DNA of 23,068 bases from Silene noctiflora (GCA_009801015.1 VHZZ01002960.1:57646-80713), one strand, 5' to 3'; positions 1 to 8,172 are shown, counted from the stretch's first letter. A program made the numbers and translations. Notes: generated by a model not told the origin, from the sequence alone.

Positions 1-104
1 ACTCAAAATATATTTTTACCCAAAAATAAGATTTAAATATAATTTGTTTTAATTAAATTATTAAATTACTTTTAAGACCGTAAATGAAAATTGCGTGTGT
101 TACA
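1..104 (-). mobile_element. Edge fragment of an LTR retrotransposon inserted in the gypsy integrase region
   Basis: The integrase-like reading on the minus strand breaks off exactly where the plus strand reads GTGTTACA (97-104), that is TGTAACAC on the minus strand, the usual TG start of a plant LTR. The sequence to the left is AT-rich and no longer reads as integrase. I infer the 5' end of an LTR on the minus strand running out of the window. GGATT (105-109) would be one copy of its 5-bp target duplication; the partner is outside the window. The family cannot be named from 104 bases. Confidence 0.55.
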
Positions 105-656
105 GGATTGGTGCCATAGACAACTTTAAAGGGAGATTTCCCAGTGCTTGTAGATGGGGGGCTCTATTTAATCTAAATTCGGCTTGAGCTAGCTTGATGT
201 CCCAATCCTTCAATGACTAAGAAACCATTCATCTCTCATGAACGTTGAATCTCTATCCTAGATAATGGACTTAGGAACACCATGTAGCTTGACCACCTCT
301 TTGAAATATAGCTCGGCCACACTAGTTGCATCCTCTGTTTTCTTACAAGCAATAAAATGAGTCATCTTGCTAAACCTATCCACAACCACCATGATAGAAT
401 CCTTTCCTCTTTGAGTTCTTAGCAAAGCAATAATGAAATCCATGCTTATGTCTTCCCATGGTTGATTTGGAACGGGTATAGGGGCGTAGGGGCCGGTTTG
501 AAAGTAGAAATTTGATTGTTGACAAGGAGCACACCTTTGGATCACATCTTGGACATCCCCTAGCATCTTGGGCCAATATAATTGCTCTTGGAGTATGTCA
601 TAAGTCTTTTGGATGCCAAAGTGACCGGCAAGGCCATTGGAGTGTACCTCCCTCAC
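105..656 (-). pseudogene. Gypsy integrase, broken
   Basis: The N-terminal part (about 656-520) carries an HHCC zinc-binding module, with a GHFGIQKT segment and a CxPC pair (CAPCQQ). The core starts with WEDISMDF, holding the first catalytic Asp, and VVVDRFSKMTHF. The second catalytic block DRDSTF is preceded by an in-frame TAG at about 260. The segment that should hold the third acidic residue (usually in a TDGQTE-like motif) is missing: the reading jumps to a downstream block, WDIKLAQAEF (about 215-180). Another frameshift follows before KSPFKVVYGTNP (about 135-107), where the left-edge LTR interrupts it. The protein would be inactive. Confidence 0.85.
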
Positions 657-659
657 TAA

Positions 660-1295
660 TCAGCTTCTATAAGGACTCTTTGTCATACACAACTGGTTCT
701 TGAAGAACATGAACCCATTTTGAATCAAGTAATGGCGTCCCTTCTTGATTTGGCCGGATTGAAGTAGCTCACAATCCTCCTTGAAATTCGGATCCTCTTC
801 ATATAGCTCCTTCATATATTCAAACCCAAGCACTCTTTGCTCCATGTAGCTTAACATGATGAACCTTCTTGATAGAGCATCAGCCACCTTGTTATTCTTT
901 CCCTCTATGTACTTGCTTGAGAAATTGAATGATTGTAGGAATTATACCCACTTAGCATGCCTATGATTGAGCTTGTGTTAACCATTGATGTGTTTGAGAG
1001 CCTCATGATCCGAATGGAGCACAAAAGGCTTTGGCTTCAAGTAGTAACTCCAATGAGTCAAGGCTCGAACAATAGCATAGAATTCTTTGTCATAGGTTGA
1101 ATACTTGAGTTTGGCACCACTTAATTTCTCACTAAAGTAGGCAATGGGCTTGTTTTCTTGTAGTAACACGACCCCAATACCAATACCAGTAGCATCACAC
1201 TCAACTTCAAACAACTTATTGAAATTAGGAAGGCAAGAATAAGAGATTAATATAACATTTCCTTGATAGTGTTGAAGGACTTTCGGCCTTATCAC
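660..1295 (-). pseudogene. Gypsy RNase H domain and linker, broken
   Basis: The RNase H part shows [13 protein letters not shown] (first Asp), [12 protein letters not shown] (Glu) and VLHSDHEAL (Asp), then, after a frameshift, RHAKWV followed by a TAA stop and KVADALSRR with the last Asp (about 890-860). The linker to integrase follows (to about 660). The join to the RT thumb region is also frameshifted, since readings overlap in different frames at 1225-1295. It is continuous with RT upstream and integrase downstream and once formed part of a single pol polyprotein. Confidence 0.85.
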
Positions 1296-1782
1296 TCCAT
1301 TTGAACTCTCCTTTCTTCATGCATTCGGTTATAGGAGCCATAATTGTGCTAAAATCCTTGATGAACCTCCTATAGAATGATGTTATCCCATGGAAACTCC
1401 TCACTTCCGTGATATTCTTTGGTATAGGCCATGTTTTGATTGATTTGACCTTCTCTTGATCAACTAGGATGCCACGGCCAGACATTATGAACCCCATAAT
1501 TGGACTTCATTTTGTATAAAAGAACACTTATCTAGCTTGCTATATAGCTTATGACTCCTAAGTATTTCAAACAACACTTGCAAATGTTTGAGATGCTCTT
1601 CTTTGGAAGGACTATAGATCAACATATCATCGAAATATACAACCACAAATCTGCCCAAGTGAGACCTAAGCACCTCGGTCATGAGCCTCATTAAGGTGTT
1701 TGGTGCATTTGAGAGGCCAAAGTGCATCACAAGCCACTCGTACAAGCCATGCTTAGTCTTGAAAGTCGTTTTCCATTCATCA

Positions 1783-1797
1783 CCCTCTTTGATTCTT
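1783..1797. repeat. Target-site duplication, left copy (LINE)
   Basis: CCCTCTTTGATTCTT, identical to 2275-2289. It belongs to the gypsy RT coding sequence, and one copy is enough to keep the RT reading in frame, which confirms the insertion limits. Confidence 0.95.
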
Positions 1798-2274
1798 TTT
1801 TTTTTTTTTTTTTTTTTGGGGAAAATGTAAGCTTTGTATTATCAATAAAAGCAACCCTTACAAATTTTTGCTAAGGTTCAGCAACCTTGGCAACTTACAG
1901 AAAACAAAACATACCAATTCAAATACATAACTGATTTATCCAATCATTCGCTATTCTATGCTTAGAAACCTGACATTTGCTACTCAGTCTTAATCTAATC
2001 TCCTTACGACATTGCTCAAATATCTGCTTAGGCCTAGGAACCATTCCATTCAACCTGCACTGATTTCGACAATACCATATCTGATACATGATACTAGCCA
2101 TCACCATCTCAATGATTTGTTTCAGCAGCAAAGACATGGACCTATATCTTACCCACCACATAATAACATTTTGCTTAGGTAACTTGATAGAAATCCAATC
2201 TTGCAGTAAACTCTTGCATCTGCTACTGAAAGGGCAGCTAAAAAATAAATGATCAATTTATTTGGAACAATTTT
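1798..2274 (-). mobile_element. 5'-truncated LINE (non-LTR retrotransposon) with poly-A tail and TSD
   Basis: The insertion interrupts the gypsy RT reading. A run of 22 T (1796-1817) on the plus strand is the poly-A tail of a minus-strand element. The flanks carry an identical 15-bp duplication, CCCTCTTTGATTCTT, at 1783-1797 and 2275-2289. LINE coding sequence fills about 1919-2254. The 5' end contains about 20 bases that match the target DNA rather than a LINE. Only the last ~450 bases of the element were copied, as is common for target-primed reverse transcription. Confidence 0.93.
1919..2254 (-). pseudogene. C-terminal fragment of LINE reverse transcriptase protein (zf-RVT region)
   Basis: On the minus strand about 112 codons are open from 2254 to a stop at 1919. 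The reading begins DHLFFSCPFSSRC, typical of the zinc-binding C-terminal region (zf-RVT) of plant LINE ORF2 proteins, and contains the family-like stretch MYQIWYCRNQCRLNG. Roughly 100 bases of 3' UTR separate the stop from the poly-A tail. The endonuclease and RT domains are absent because of 5' truncation, so the copy was dead on arrival. Confidence 0.85.
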
Positions 2275-2333
2275 CCCTCTTTGATTCTTACTTGGTGATA
2301 ACCTTGCCATAGATCAATTTTTTTGGAACAATT
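2251..2333. repeat. 22-bp repeat: LINE 5'-junction filler copied from nearby target
   Basis: The 22 bases at 2251-2272 and at 2312-2333 differ at one position (GATCAATTTATTTGGAACA versus GATCAATTTTTTTGGAACA at their starts). The right copy is original gypsy RT sequence. The left copy sits between LINE coding sequence and the target duplication. The LINE reading itself ends in GATC, so the two share a 4-base microhomology at the junction. Confidence 0.85.
2275..2289. repeat. Target-site duplication, right copy (LINE)
   Basis: CCCTCTTTGATTCTT, the partner of 1783-1797. Confidence 0.95.
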
Positions 2334-2564
2334 TGGCTCCACTAAGTTCATCCAAGATGTCATCAAGTCTAGGTATAGGGAACATATACTTAATGGTGAT
2401 GTTGTTAATGGCTCTACTATCCGTACACATCCTCCATATCATGAACCATCTTTCTTTAGCACTAGCAAGGCCGGAACCGCATATGAAAAAAGAGACACTC
2501 TTATGAAACCCTTGCTCATAAGCTCTCCAATTTGTTGTTGTAGTTCTTGAGTGGCCTTAGAATC

Positions 2565-3900
2565 TGTAACACCCCCATACGCCAAGGTGCCTTACCAAGG
2601 CCACCCTAGGCATGTAAGTCTTACTATCTCGGTTACCCGAGGCAATGAATATCAAATGGACCATCAAGAAACATACTTTAATAAATAATTTAAACTGTTT
2701 ACAAGTCAAAGCCAAAACTGTCTTAACAAAAGTTACAACTGTCTTAAAAAGGTCTAACACCTAAACTAAAAAAAACTCGCGTCACAGCGGAAGACTCCTC
2801 TAATCAGCATGTGGTGACTCAACCCGTTTATCCCATGCGCATCAATCAAACCTGCTCAATAACTGCTCACCATCCCCGAATGGATCACCATAGTTTTCAA
2901 AACATTAAACGGGGTCAGTTACTGACAACATACATCCAATTACAAAAGCACAACATATACAACATTCAACTCCACCATCACACCACACCACTAACTACAC
3001 ACTAAAGTGTGTAGCCCTGCCGGAATACCAACTCAACAGGTATTCTACTCAGCCAGTGGGGGACCGCAGCCGTACCCACCAAATCCCCGCTCATCTAATT
3101 CGAGTGTAAAACCCATGTTCATTAATGTGCACATCCCCTTCCGTGGCGGGTTCCACAGAGGGCGAATCAAGGGCGTGAAGTCACTCCCGCAAGTGACTCC
3201 ACTCAGCTGAGGGCGCGCCTCACAACATAGACAACACATTTAATAATTAAACAACAACAATACCAACAACATCCAACATCCATAGATACATATCAATAAT
3301 CACAACCATGTAATCAATAACCGAGTAGGGAAACCCTACCTGAATATCAAATCACAACACAACCAATTCAGCAATCAGAAACGCTCCTCTACGAAGTCAC
3401 CTCCTATAAACACATAATCATACAACCACAAACCAATAACAACAATTCCCCCAATTCCTCCCAAATCACCTAATTAGGGTTTAATCAAAATCAACGAAAC
3501 AATATAAAGACGGTACATAGATCTTACCCACAAAACGACGATCTCAAAGGTATAAAGAACTCCGAAATCCGACAATTCTAACCCTTGGATTTGATAACAA
3601 CGCGAAGTGGAAAACACAAACTTACGTTCTCTCTTTTTGAAGGATTTTTGAGAAAAAGATAAAGTGAAAGAAACTGGCGGAAAAGTTAGTATATCACTCC
3701 ACGCGTTGTTAACAAACCAAGTTAAAATAACCCGCAGACCAACTTACTCGATCGAGTAAGTCACTTACTCGATCGAGTGTCACACATACTCGATCGAGTA
3801 CCCAACAACCAGACCCTGATTCTAAAACACTCCTACTTACTCGACAGAGTAAGTCCCAATCGATAGAGTACCAACAGACACAGAAAACCGTAGTATTAAA
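2565..3900 (-). repeat. 3' LTR of the inserted element
   Basis: On the minus strand it starts just after the polypurine tract, as TTTAATAC (probably a mutated TGTAATAC), and ends GTGTTACA at 2565. Palindromic TACTCGATCGAGTA motifs lie 30-160 bases from its start. A pyrimidine-rich TTTCTTTCACTTTATC stretch (about 3670-3655) looks like an early transcribed leader. No coding region inside it is credible. Confidence 0.6.
3742..3872. repeat. Array of palindromes built on TACTCGATCGAGTA
   Basis: A 20-bp perfect palindrome ACTTACTCGATCGAGTAAGT lies at 3742-3761. ACTCGATCGAGT follows at 3767-3778 and TACTCGATCGAGTA at 3787-3800. Two decayed versions occur at 3835-3854 (TACTCGACAGAGTA core) and about 3858-3872 (ATCGATAGAGTA). 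They lie in the part of the LTR expected to hold promoter elements (U3). Whether a protein binds them is unknown. Confidence 0.85.
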
Positions 3901-3938
3901 GTCTTCCCTCCTTAAAAGGAACTTCGTCCCCGAAGTTC
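3901..3938 (-). other. Polypurine tract and hairpin before the 3' LTR
   Basis: On the minus strand GAACTTCG-GGGA-CGAAGTTC forms an 8-bp stem with a 4-base loop (3938-3919), followed by CTTTTAAGGAGGGAAGAC. Purine-rich tracts directly before a 3' LTR prime plus-strand DNA synthesis. The GACGAAGTTC-type coding end just before the tract is familiar from plant chromoviruses, as I recall it. Confidence 0.6.
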
Positions 3939-4229
3939 AACCCATCCTGTAAAACCTGTATCCATAACACTCCACCGTCTAACACCACTCAACTCACTTC
4001 CCTCGTTTTTGACACTAACTCCACCAACCATGCTTATCATGACTACCTCCACAACACGGCTCACGATACGTATCAATTATAACATAGCCTCTCGACACTA
4101 ACTCCATAATACTACCGAACACCAACCATAAATGGCGCTAACTCCGTCTCAGTAACATATCACCCACTAGCAAATTCAATATCAAGACAATCCACCAAGT
4201 GAGGTCAACCACCAAAACGGAATGTTACA

Positions 4230-4951
4230 GGATCATTCCTATCGGCGCCTTTGTTAGGCAATGTGGCTCCAGGGATGAAGTCAATTTGATGTCCAATGCC
4301 TCTAAGAGGAGGCAAGCCACTAGGAAGCTCACATGGAAACACATCCTCATAGGAACCAACCAATTCTTTAACCTCACTAGGAAGGGACATATCTTGCCAT
4401 CCACACATATCCTTGGCAATGAGAATATAGACATCTTCTTCTCCCTTTAAATATTGTAACAATTCAGCCTCATTGAACAATAGGACCTCTCTTGAAGGTT
4501 CAAGCATGGATGGTGGTGTAGAAGGCTTAAGAAAGGGGGGTAGGGGTGATAAGATGACCTTTTTTGAATTAAATTTGAAAGTATAAGTGTTGTATTTTTC
4601 ATGGTGAACCAAATCCCTATGAAACTCCCAAGGCCTACCAAGTAGAAGATGACAACCATCCATAGGTAGAACATTACAAAGAGCTTAATCAACGTAGTTT
4701 TTGCCAATGGAAAATGATACCAAGCATTGTTTATCAACCCTCACCTCGGCACCTTTGTTGAGCCACCTCAATTTGTAAGGACATGGGTGGTCTTGTGTAG
4801 GCAAGGATAGCTTCTCAAAAGGAGTACTAGAAGTCACATTGGTACAACTTCTGATTAGATTACAAACTCTTCCCTTGATGGTACACCTAGAGCGAAATAT
4901 TTGTTGTCTTTGATCCATTTCTAAGGTCTGGGGTTGTGTATGCATTACTCT
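4230..4951 (-). pseudogene. Gypsy protease and protease-RT linker, active site lost
   Basis: On the minus strand the reading gives CTIKGRVCNLI then RSCTNVTSSTPFEKLSL, followed by the linker GCHLLLGRPWEFHRD and YEDVFPCELPSGLPPLRG, which leads into RT. Retroviral-type proteases need Asp-Ser/Thr-Gly. The expected IDGG/IDSG-like motif before SCTNV is missing, apparently through a small in-phase deletion of about three codons near 4853. Frame changes occur near 4685. The segment ends at 4230, where the deleted LTR element inserted. Confidence 0.85.
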
Positions 4952-5467
4952 CTAAGTGACTAGGCTAAGAACCGTATTCGGCATCAACAATTCGGTCTCT
5001 CCTTGCCCCACTTCTTCCTCATCCTTATCACACATAAGAATCTCATCCTCACCCCTAATGAACCACTTCAAAGCTACTAAGGGCTCTTTTGGTTGGACAT
5101 TCTTTGGCATAATGACCATAACCTTGGCATTGAAAGCATTTTTCGAGGCTAATGGTCTTTGTTTGTGAGGATTCGGGTGCCTTACCCTTATCAAGGATAG
5201 GTGTTTTGATTTGGGTGTTGGTTTTTTTTGTTTTGGTCTCGGGCAATGGTTTGAAGGGGGCTGTTTTAGATGGCTATTTAGTGTTACTAGGCCTCCCCTT
5301 TCTCAACTTTTCAACCCTCAAGGCTAAGTTTATGTCCTCCTCAAAACACCACACATGATGCAAACTGACCATTTGAGCAATCTTTTCATCCAACCCTTCC
5401 ACAAATCTAGCAATTTTTTGTTCGGTTTTTTCGTTCATTTCATATTGTAGAGTGAGTTGTTCAAAGT
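4952..5467 (-). pseudogene. Gypsy gag, C-terminal part with CCHC zinc knuckle
   Basis: The reading continues gag across the MITE: DFEQLTLQYEMNEKTEQKIA, FVEGLDEKIAQMV and INLALRVEKL (5467-5300), then an in-frame TAG (near 5279) and a Lys/Thr-rich linker. The zinc knuckle CFQCQGYGHYAKEC at about 5139-5098 matches C-x2-C-x4-H-x4-C, the nucleocapsid RNA-binding motif. A frameshift follows before VALKWFIRGEDEILMCDKDEEE (about 5080-5020), the acidic spacer before protease. Confidence 0.85.
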
Positions 5468-5475
5468 CCCTAAGG

Positions 5476-5912
5476 TAGACCTGGCAAATCAGGTCAATGA
5501 GTAGGGTTCGGGTCGGGCCAGTTCGGGTCTTTCATTGATTTCGGGTTGCCTCTGGTTATTTCAGGTTTCAGGCCTATTTCAGGTTTGTTCGTCGGGCCAG
5601 TTTCGAGTAACCGGCTCGGGTTATTTGGGTCGGGTCATTTTCGGGTCAATGAATAAGAGAGAAAAAGCCATTTCAATTCATTTCGGTTCAATTATAGTTA
5701 TGTTTTGTCGGGTCATTTTCAGGTTGGGTGGTTTCAGAACGGGGCATTTTCGGTCGGGTAAGTTACTGGTCAAGAGCTCGGGTCATGTTCCTGTCGGGTC
5801 GGGTCTATTCGGGTTTCCGGGTCACATTCGGGTGATGTAGTTCGGATCATTTCGAGTCTCGGGTCAGCCTTTGGGTCGGGTCAATCGGGTCGGGTTAATT
5901 TTTCCAGGTCTA
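5476..5912. mobile_element. Non-autonomous hAT-type MITE rich in TCGGGT, inserted in gag
   Basis: The 437-bp element has terminal inverted repeats TAGACCTGGCAAA (5476-5488) and, on the minus strand from 5912, TAGACCTGGAAAA. It is flanked by identical 8-bp duplications CCCTAAGG at 5468-5475 and 5913-5920. An 8-bp duplication with a TAG-starting terminal repeat is typical of the hAT superfamily. The interior is a degenerate mosaic of TCGGGTC/TTTCGGGTT on the plus strand. An open frame through it (5535-5840) is low-complexity and not believable as a gene. There is no transposase, so movement would depend on one supplied elsewhere. Confidence 0.9.
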
Positions 5913-5913
5913 C

Positions 5914-6527
5914 CCTAAGGTAAGACTCAAGAGGTTGTTGGTTTTGCTTAAGTTGTGTAAGCCTAACGAACATATCTTGGGTATAATCTTTAGGCACAAA
6001 TTTTTCTTTAAGCTTCTTTTTCAACTTTAGCCAAGACTTAATGGGTTCCTTACCATCCCTTTTTCTTTGGTTCTTTAAGGTCTTATACCAAAGTGAAGCA
6101 TAGCCCTTAAGTTTTAAGATTGCAACCTTAAATGACTTAGCATCCGAATAAGGTTTAAACACAAAGACTCTTTCAATGGTCCTAAACAAATCTAGTAAAT
6201 CCTCGAAGTTTAAACTACCATGAAAGTCGGGAATGTCTACCTTTAAGTTTTTAGGATGCTCCTCATGATATGCTTCACCATGGAGCCCTCCAAATCCGAG
6301 TATGCATCCTCCTCTTGCACACCTTGCTCTCGACCTCTTCCTCCACCCATGAGGCCACGACCTCTCCCCTTGCCACGTTGTGGTGGTGGTCTTCCCCCTC
6401 CTCTTGGTGGTGTTAGAATGTTGGCCATCATGGTTGTTATGGACTCCATGATGATATCCATATTGTTGGTTAGTTGGCCCTTCTTTGTTTCAAGACCAAC
6501 CAATCTCTCCTCACTCGTTTCACTCAT
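5914..6527 (-). pseudogene. Gypsy gag, N-terminal part
   Basis: The likely start is the ATG at 6527 (MSETSEERLVGLE), about 60 bases after the PBS. A Gly/Arg/Pro-rich segment (PPRGGGRPPPQRGKGRGRG, about 6410-6345) is followed by an acidic patch. After a frameshift near 6260 comes the Retrotrans_gag domain: KVDIPDFHG, FKVAILKLKGYASLWYKTL and SWLKLKKKLKEKFVP (about 6250-6000). The reading reaches LKQNQQPLESYLR and is then cut by the MITE at 5912. Confidence 0.85.
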
Positions 6528-6587
6528 GGTTGTTTTTTTGTATTTTTGGATGTAGTTAGGATTAATGAACTCACAAGAATAAGTAAC

Positions 6588-6606
6588 CAAAACTCTGATA
6601 ACCAAT
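6588..6606 (-). other. Primer-binding site for initiator tRNA-Met (degenerate)
   Basis: On the minus strand TTGGTTATCAGAGTTTTGG matches the plant PBS TGGTATCAGAGC with one inserted T and one change. It lies two bases after the putative LTR end and about 60 bases before the gag ATG, as expected. Confidence 0.75.
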
Positions 6607-6607
6607 T

Positions 6608-7444
6608 TGAACTAAAACTATTACTTGAAGAAAACAATAGCAAATGTCGAAGTAAAGGGGTTGTTTTGAACACGAAATTGTGATTGGGATTGTGTGAAAG
6701 ATATGACTTAATCCGAACACTAAGCAATATATTAAGCCTAAAAGCTATCCCAAGCACTAAGAAAAGGGTTCACCCAACTCCAAGCATTAAGTAAAGGAGC
6801 CTCTTCAAGCACTAAGCAAAGAAGATGAAGTAGAAAACAAAGTTTTTAGCTTGTGTTTAATCTCATTCAAATCTGAATTTTACATAGGGTTAGCTTGGTT
6901 TATATAGGCCAAGAAATGCAATATCCACCCTACAATTTAAGACACATCTAAGGGCCACAAATGGCCTTAGAAATCAGTACAAAAAACGCCTCTCAATGCC
7001 TTACACAAACTGAAAATAAAGCATAAAGCAAAGCAAAAGTAAGTTAATGAGACAATCATTGTTGTGCTCTTATTTAATGCTAATGTAGGCTCCTTGAAGA
7101 CCTCAAAGGGACCGTCTAAGAGTAGAATAAGAGCCATAAAGCAGCGAAAGGACTTTTGGGACTTACTTGGACAATTTAGGAAGGTTGAAAGTGACTTGAA
7201 AGCGACCTATGCACATTGCACTAAAAACCGTGCACCCTTGACATCGGTTGGGATTTGCTCCTTATCTTTTGATGGGTGCCTTTATAAGACAAGTTATCCA
7301 GACAAAAATGCTCTAAACTCATCCTAGAAGTGAGTTTGGCTGTTGGATGCCATGACTTCTTAGACGGATTTTGAGTTGGACCTCAAATTTGATGAAAGAC
7401 CAAAACCGGGTGGAATGGATGGTGTTGGCGAGTTATTTGCTTCA
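6608..7444 (-). repeat. Putative 5' LTR of the host gypsy element
   Basis: The LTR end next to the PBS is placed at 6608, where the minus strand reads TTCA followed by AA and the PBS. The outer end is tentatively at 7444 (minus-strand start TGAAGC), giving an 837-bp LTR with TGAA...TTCA ends. The second LTR is outside the window, so the outer limit cannot be checked here. It contains a TATA box on the minus strand. Confidence 0.5.
6890..6908 (-). promoter_or_regulatory. LTR TATA box
   Basis: On the minus strand the sequence is GGCCTATATAAACCAAGC, a strong plant TATA box. It lies about 300 bases upstream of the PBS, where an LTR promoter is expected. Confidence 0.65.
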
Positions 7445-7638
7445 ATTTTTTTTTCGATAACTTTCAAAAACATATAAGTTCAACTGGAGAATCATTGTTA
7501 GGATTTATAGTTTTAAACAGATATAACTATATTCATTTGATATGTCCATTTTTAGTTGGTTTCTTACATATAGTGATTCTTATTTTAAATTATAATTATG
7601 TGCAATTTGATTTTTATATTTATGCATTTCGTGAAATT

Positions 7639-7669
7639 CCCGTGCAATTATGCACGGGTTTAAAACTAG
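7639..7669 (+). mobile_element. Helitron 3' terminus
   Basis: CCCGTGCA-ATTA-TGCACGGG (7639-7658) is a perfect 8-bp stem with a 4-base loop. Seven bases later the sequence reads CTAG (7666-7669), followed by T. A short GC-rich hairpin just upstream of CTRR, with insertion before a T, is the diagnostic Helitron 3' end. The 5' end (TC after an A) was not identified; the element presumably extends left into 7445-7638 and may be truncated. No RepHel coding is present. Confidence 0.7.
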
Positions 7670-7717
7670 TGAGACTGGAAGTAGACAACCAAAAGATGAT
7701 ATAAAATTCAAAGTTTT

Positions 7718-7923
7718 CCCTCCGTCTCGGTTATTTGTTATCCTATTCCATTTTGGGGTGTCTCAGGTAATTGTTGTCCTTTCTATTTAAAGAATGCATT
7801 TGATGAGCAATTTAATGCTTCACACTCAGTATGCTCCACTTGTCATTTAATAATTGGTCTCTTCCTCTTTCCTTGATCTTTGTGCCAAACCAAAGGACAA
7901 CAATTGACCGGGATAGAGGGAGA
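7718..7923. mobile_element. Stowaway-like MITE (Tc1/mariner type)
   Basis: The left end CCCTCCGTCTCGGTTATTTG and the right end, read on the minus strand (TCTCCCTCTATCCCGGTC, then AATTGTTGTCC), match over more than 20 positions with few differences. They fit the Stowaway consensus CTCCCTCCGTCCC. Length is about 206 bp with no coding. The expected TA target duplication is not intact, so the copy is old. Confidence 0.8.
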
Positions 7924-8172
7924 AGTTGCTAATCCGAACTTTTTAGACCCTGATATTTACCTAATTCTAGTGAGTAATGATGCGACCAAAAATACATTGC
8001 AAATTTTCTGTCCCATTTCGTGTCTCATCTTCTGTCTCATCACTTCTCTTAATGACACATAAGCACTTTGATATATATTATTACCGTTTCTATTATCTTA
8101 TTTGTGATATGTCAATATTTTAAGGTAGTGAGACAAAAGATGAAACTTAAAAATGGGACAGGTGGTCTCAAT
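7924..8172. other. Intergenic stretch, no feature recognised
   Basis: AT-rich sequence between the Stowaway-like and the second hAT-like element. I see no gene, RNA or clear repeat in it. Confidence 0.5.

Larger units (their letters stand above)
1225..2560 (-). pseudogene. Gypsy reverse transcriptase, split by a LINE insertion
   Basis: The upstream half lies at 2560-2290 (minus) with [16 protein letters not shown] and a palm stretch resembling [11 protein letters not shown]. It has a 5-base insertion near 2445 and a one-base shift near 2320. The downstream half lies at 1782-1225 and continues the same reading across the LINE insertion (1798-2274) into the LYEWLV-type motif, the catalytic YFDDMLIYS box (about 1640-1615) and the thumb (EVRSFHGITSFYRRFI). 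Tyr-Phe-Asp-Asp is the usual form for Ty3/gypsy. Frame changes make it a pseudogene. Confidence 0.88.
2565..4229 (-). mobile_element. Internally deleted LTR retrotransposon (short internal remnant plus 3' LTR)
   Basis: It inserted between the protease-RT linker and RT of the host element. The ends are TGTAACA (2565-2571) and TGTTACA (4223-4229), perfect 7-bp inverted repeats, flanked by near-identical 5-bp duplications GAATC (2560-2564) and GGATC (4230-4234). Removing it restores a continuous host reading. On the minus strand the first ~330 bases are internal sequence ending in a purine-rich tract (AAGGAGGGAAGAC), then comes a 1336-base LTR (3900-2565). The stretch near 4229 resembles an LTR start, so most of the 5' LTR and body was deleted. 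The element resembles Tekay/Retand-type chromoviruses, but the family is not certain. Confidence 0.75.
105..7444 (-). mobile_element. Degenerate Ty3/gypsy LTR retrotransposon (host of nested insertions)
   Basis: Read from right to left on the minus strand, the region gives a putative LTR (6608-7444), primer-binding site (6588-6606), gag, protease, RT, RNase H and integrase. This is the Ty3/gypsy order. The PBS is complementary to initiator tRNA-Met, and the RT and RNase H motifs (YFDD, VADALSRR) resemble plant chromoviruses of the CRM/Reina type, though no chromodomain is visible because the 3' end is lost. The element is non-functional: there are in-frame stops in gag, RNase H and integrase, several frameshifts, a lost protease active site, a deletion in integrase, and four insertions. 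The right-hand LTR limit is tentative. Confidence 0.85.

Noticed and set aside
3007..3239. Open frames on both strands within the inserted LTR
   Set aside because: No domain, and they lie inside a repeat that ends in canonical LTR termini.
5535..5840. Open frame on the plus strand through the CGGGT-rich MITE
   Set aside because: Low-complexity translation of a repeat (Gly/Ser/Phe mosaic) inside a non-autonomous element; no family motif.
7064..7327. 87-codon plus-strand open frame in the putative gypsy LTR
   Set aside because: No recognisable motif; sits opposite the LTR promoter of a minus-strand element.
7560..7640. tRNA or small RNA gene near the hairpin
   Set aside because: No cloverleaf or A/B boxes; the hairpin is better explained as a Helitron terminus.
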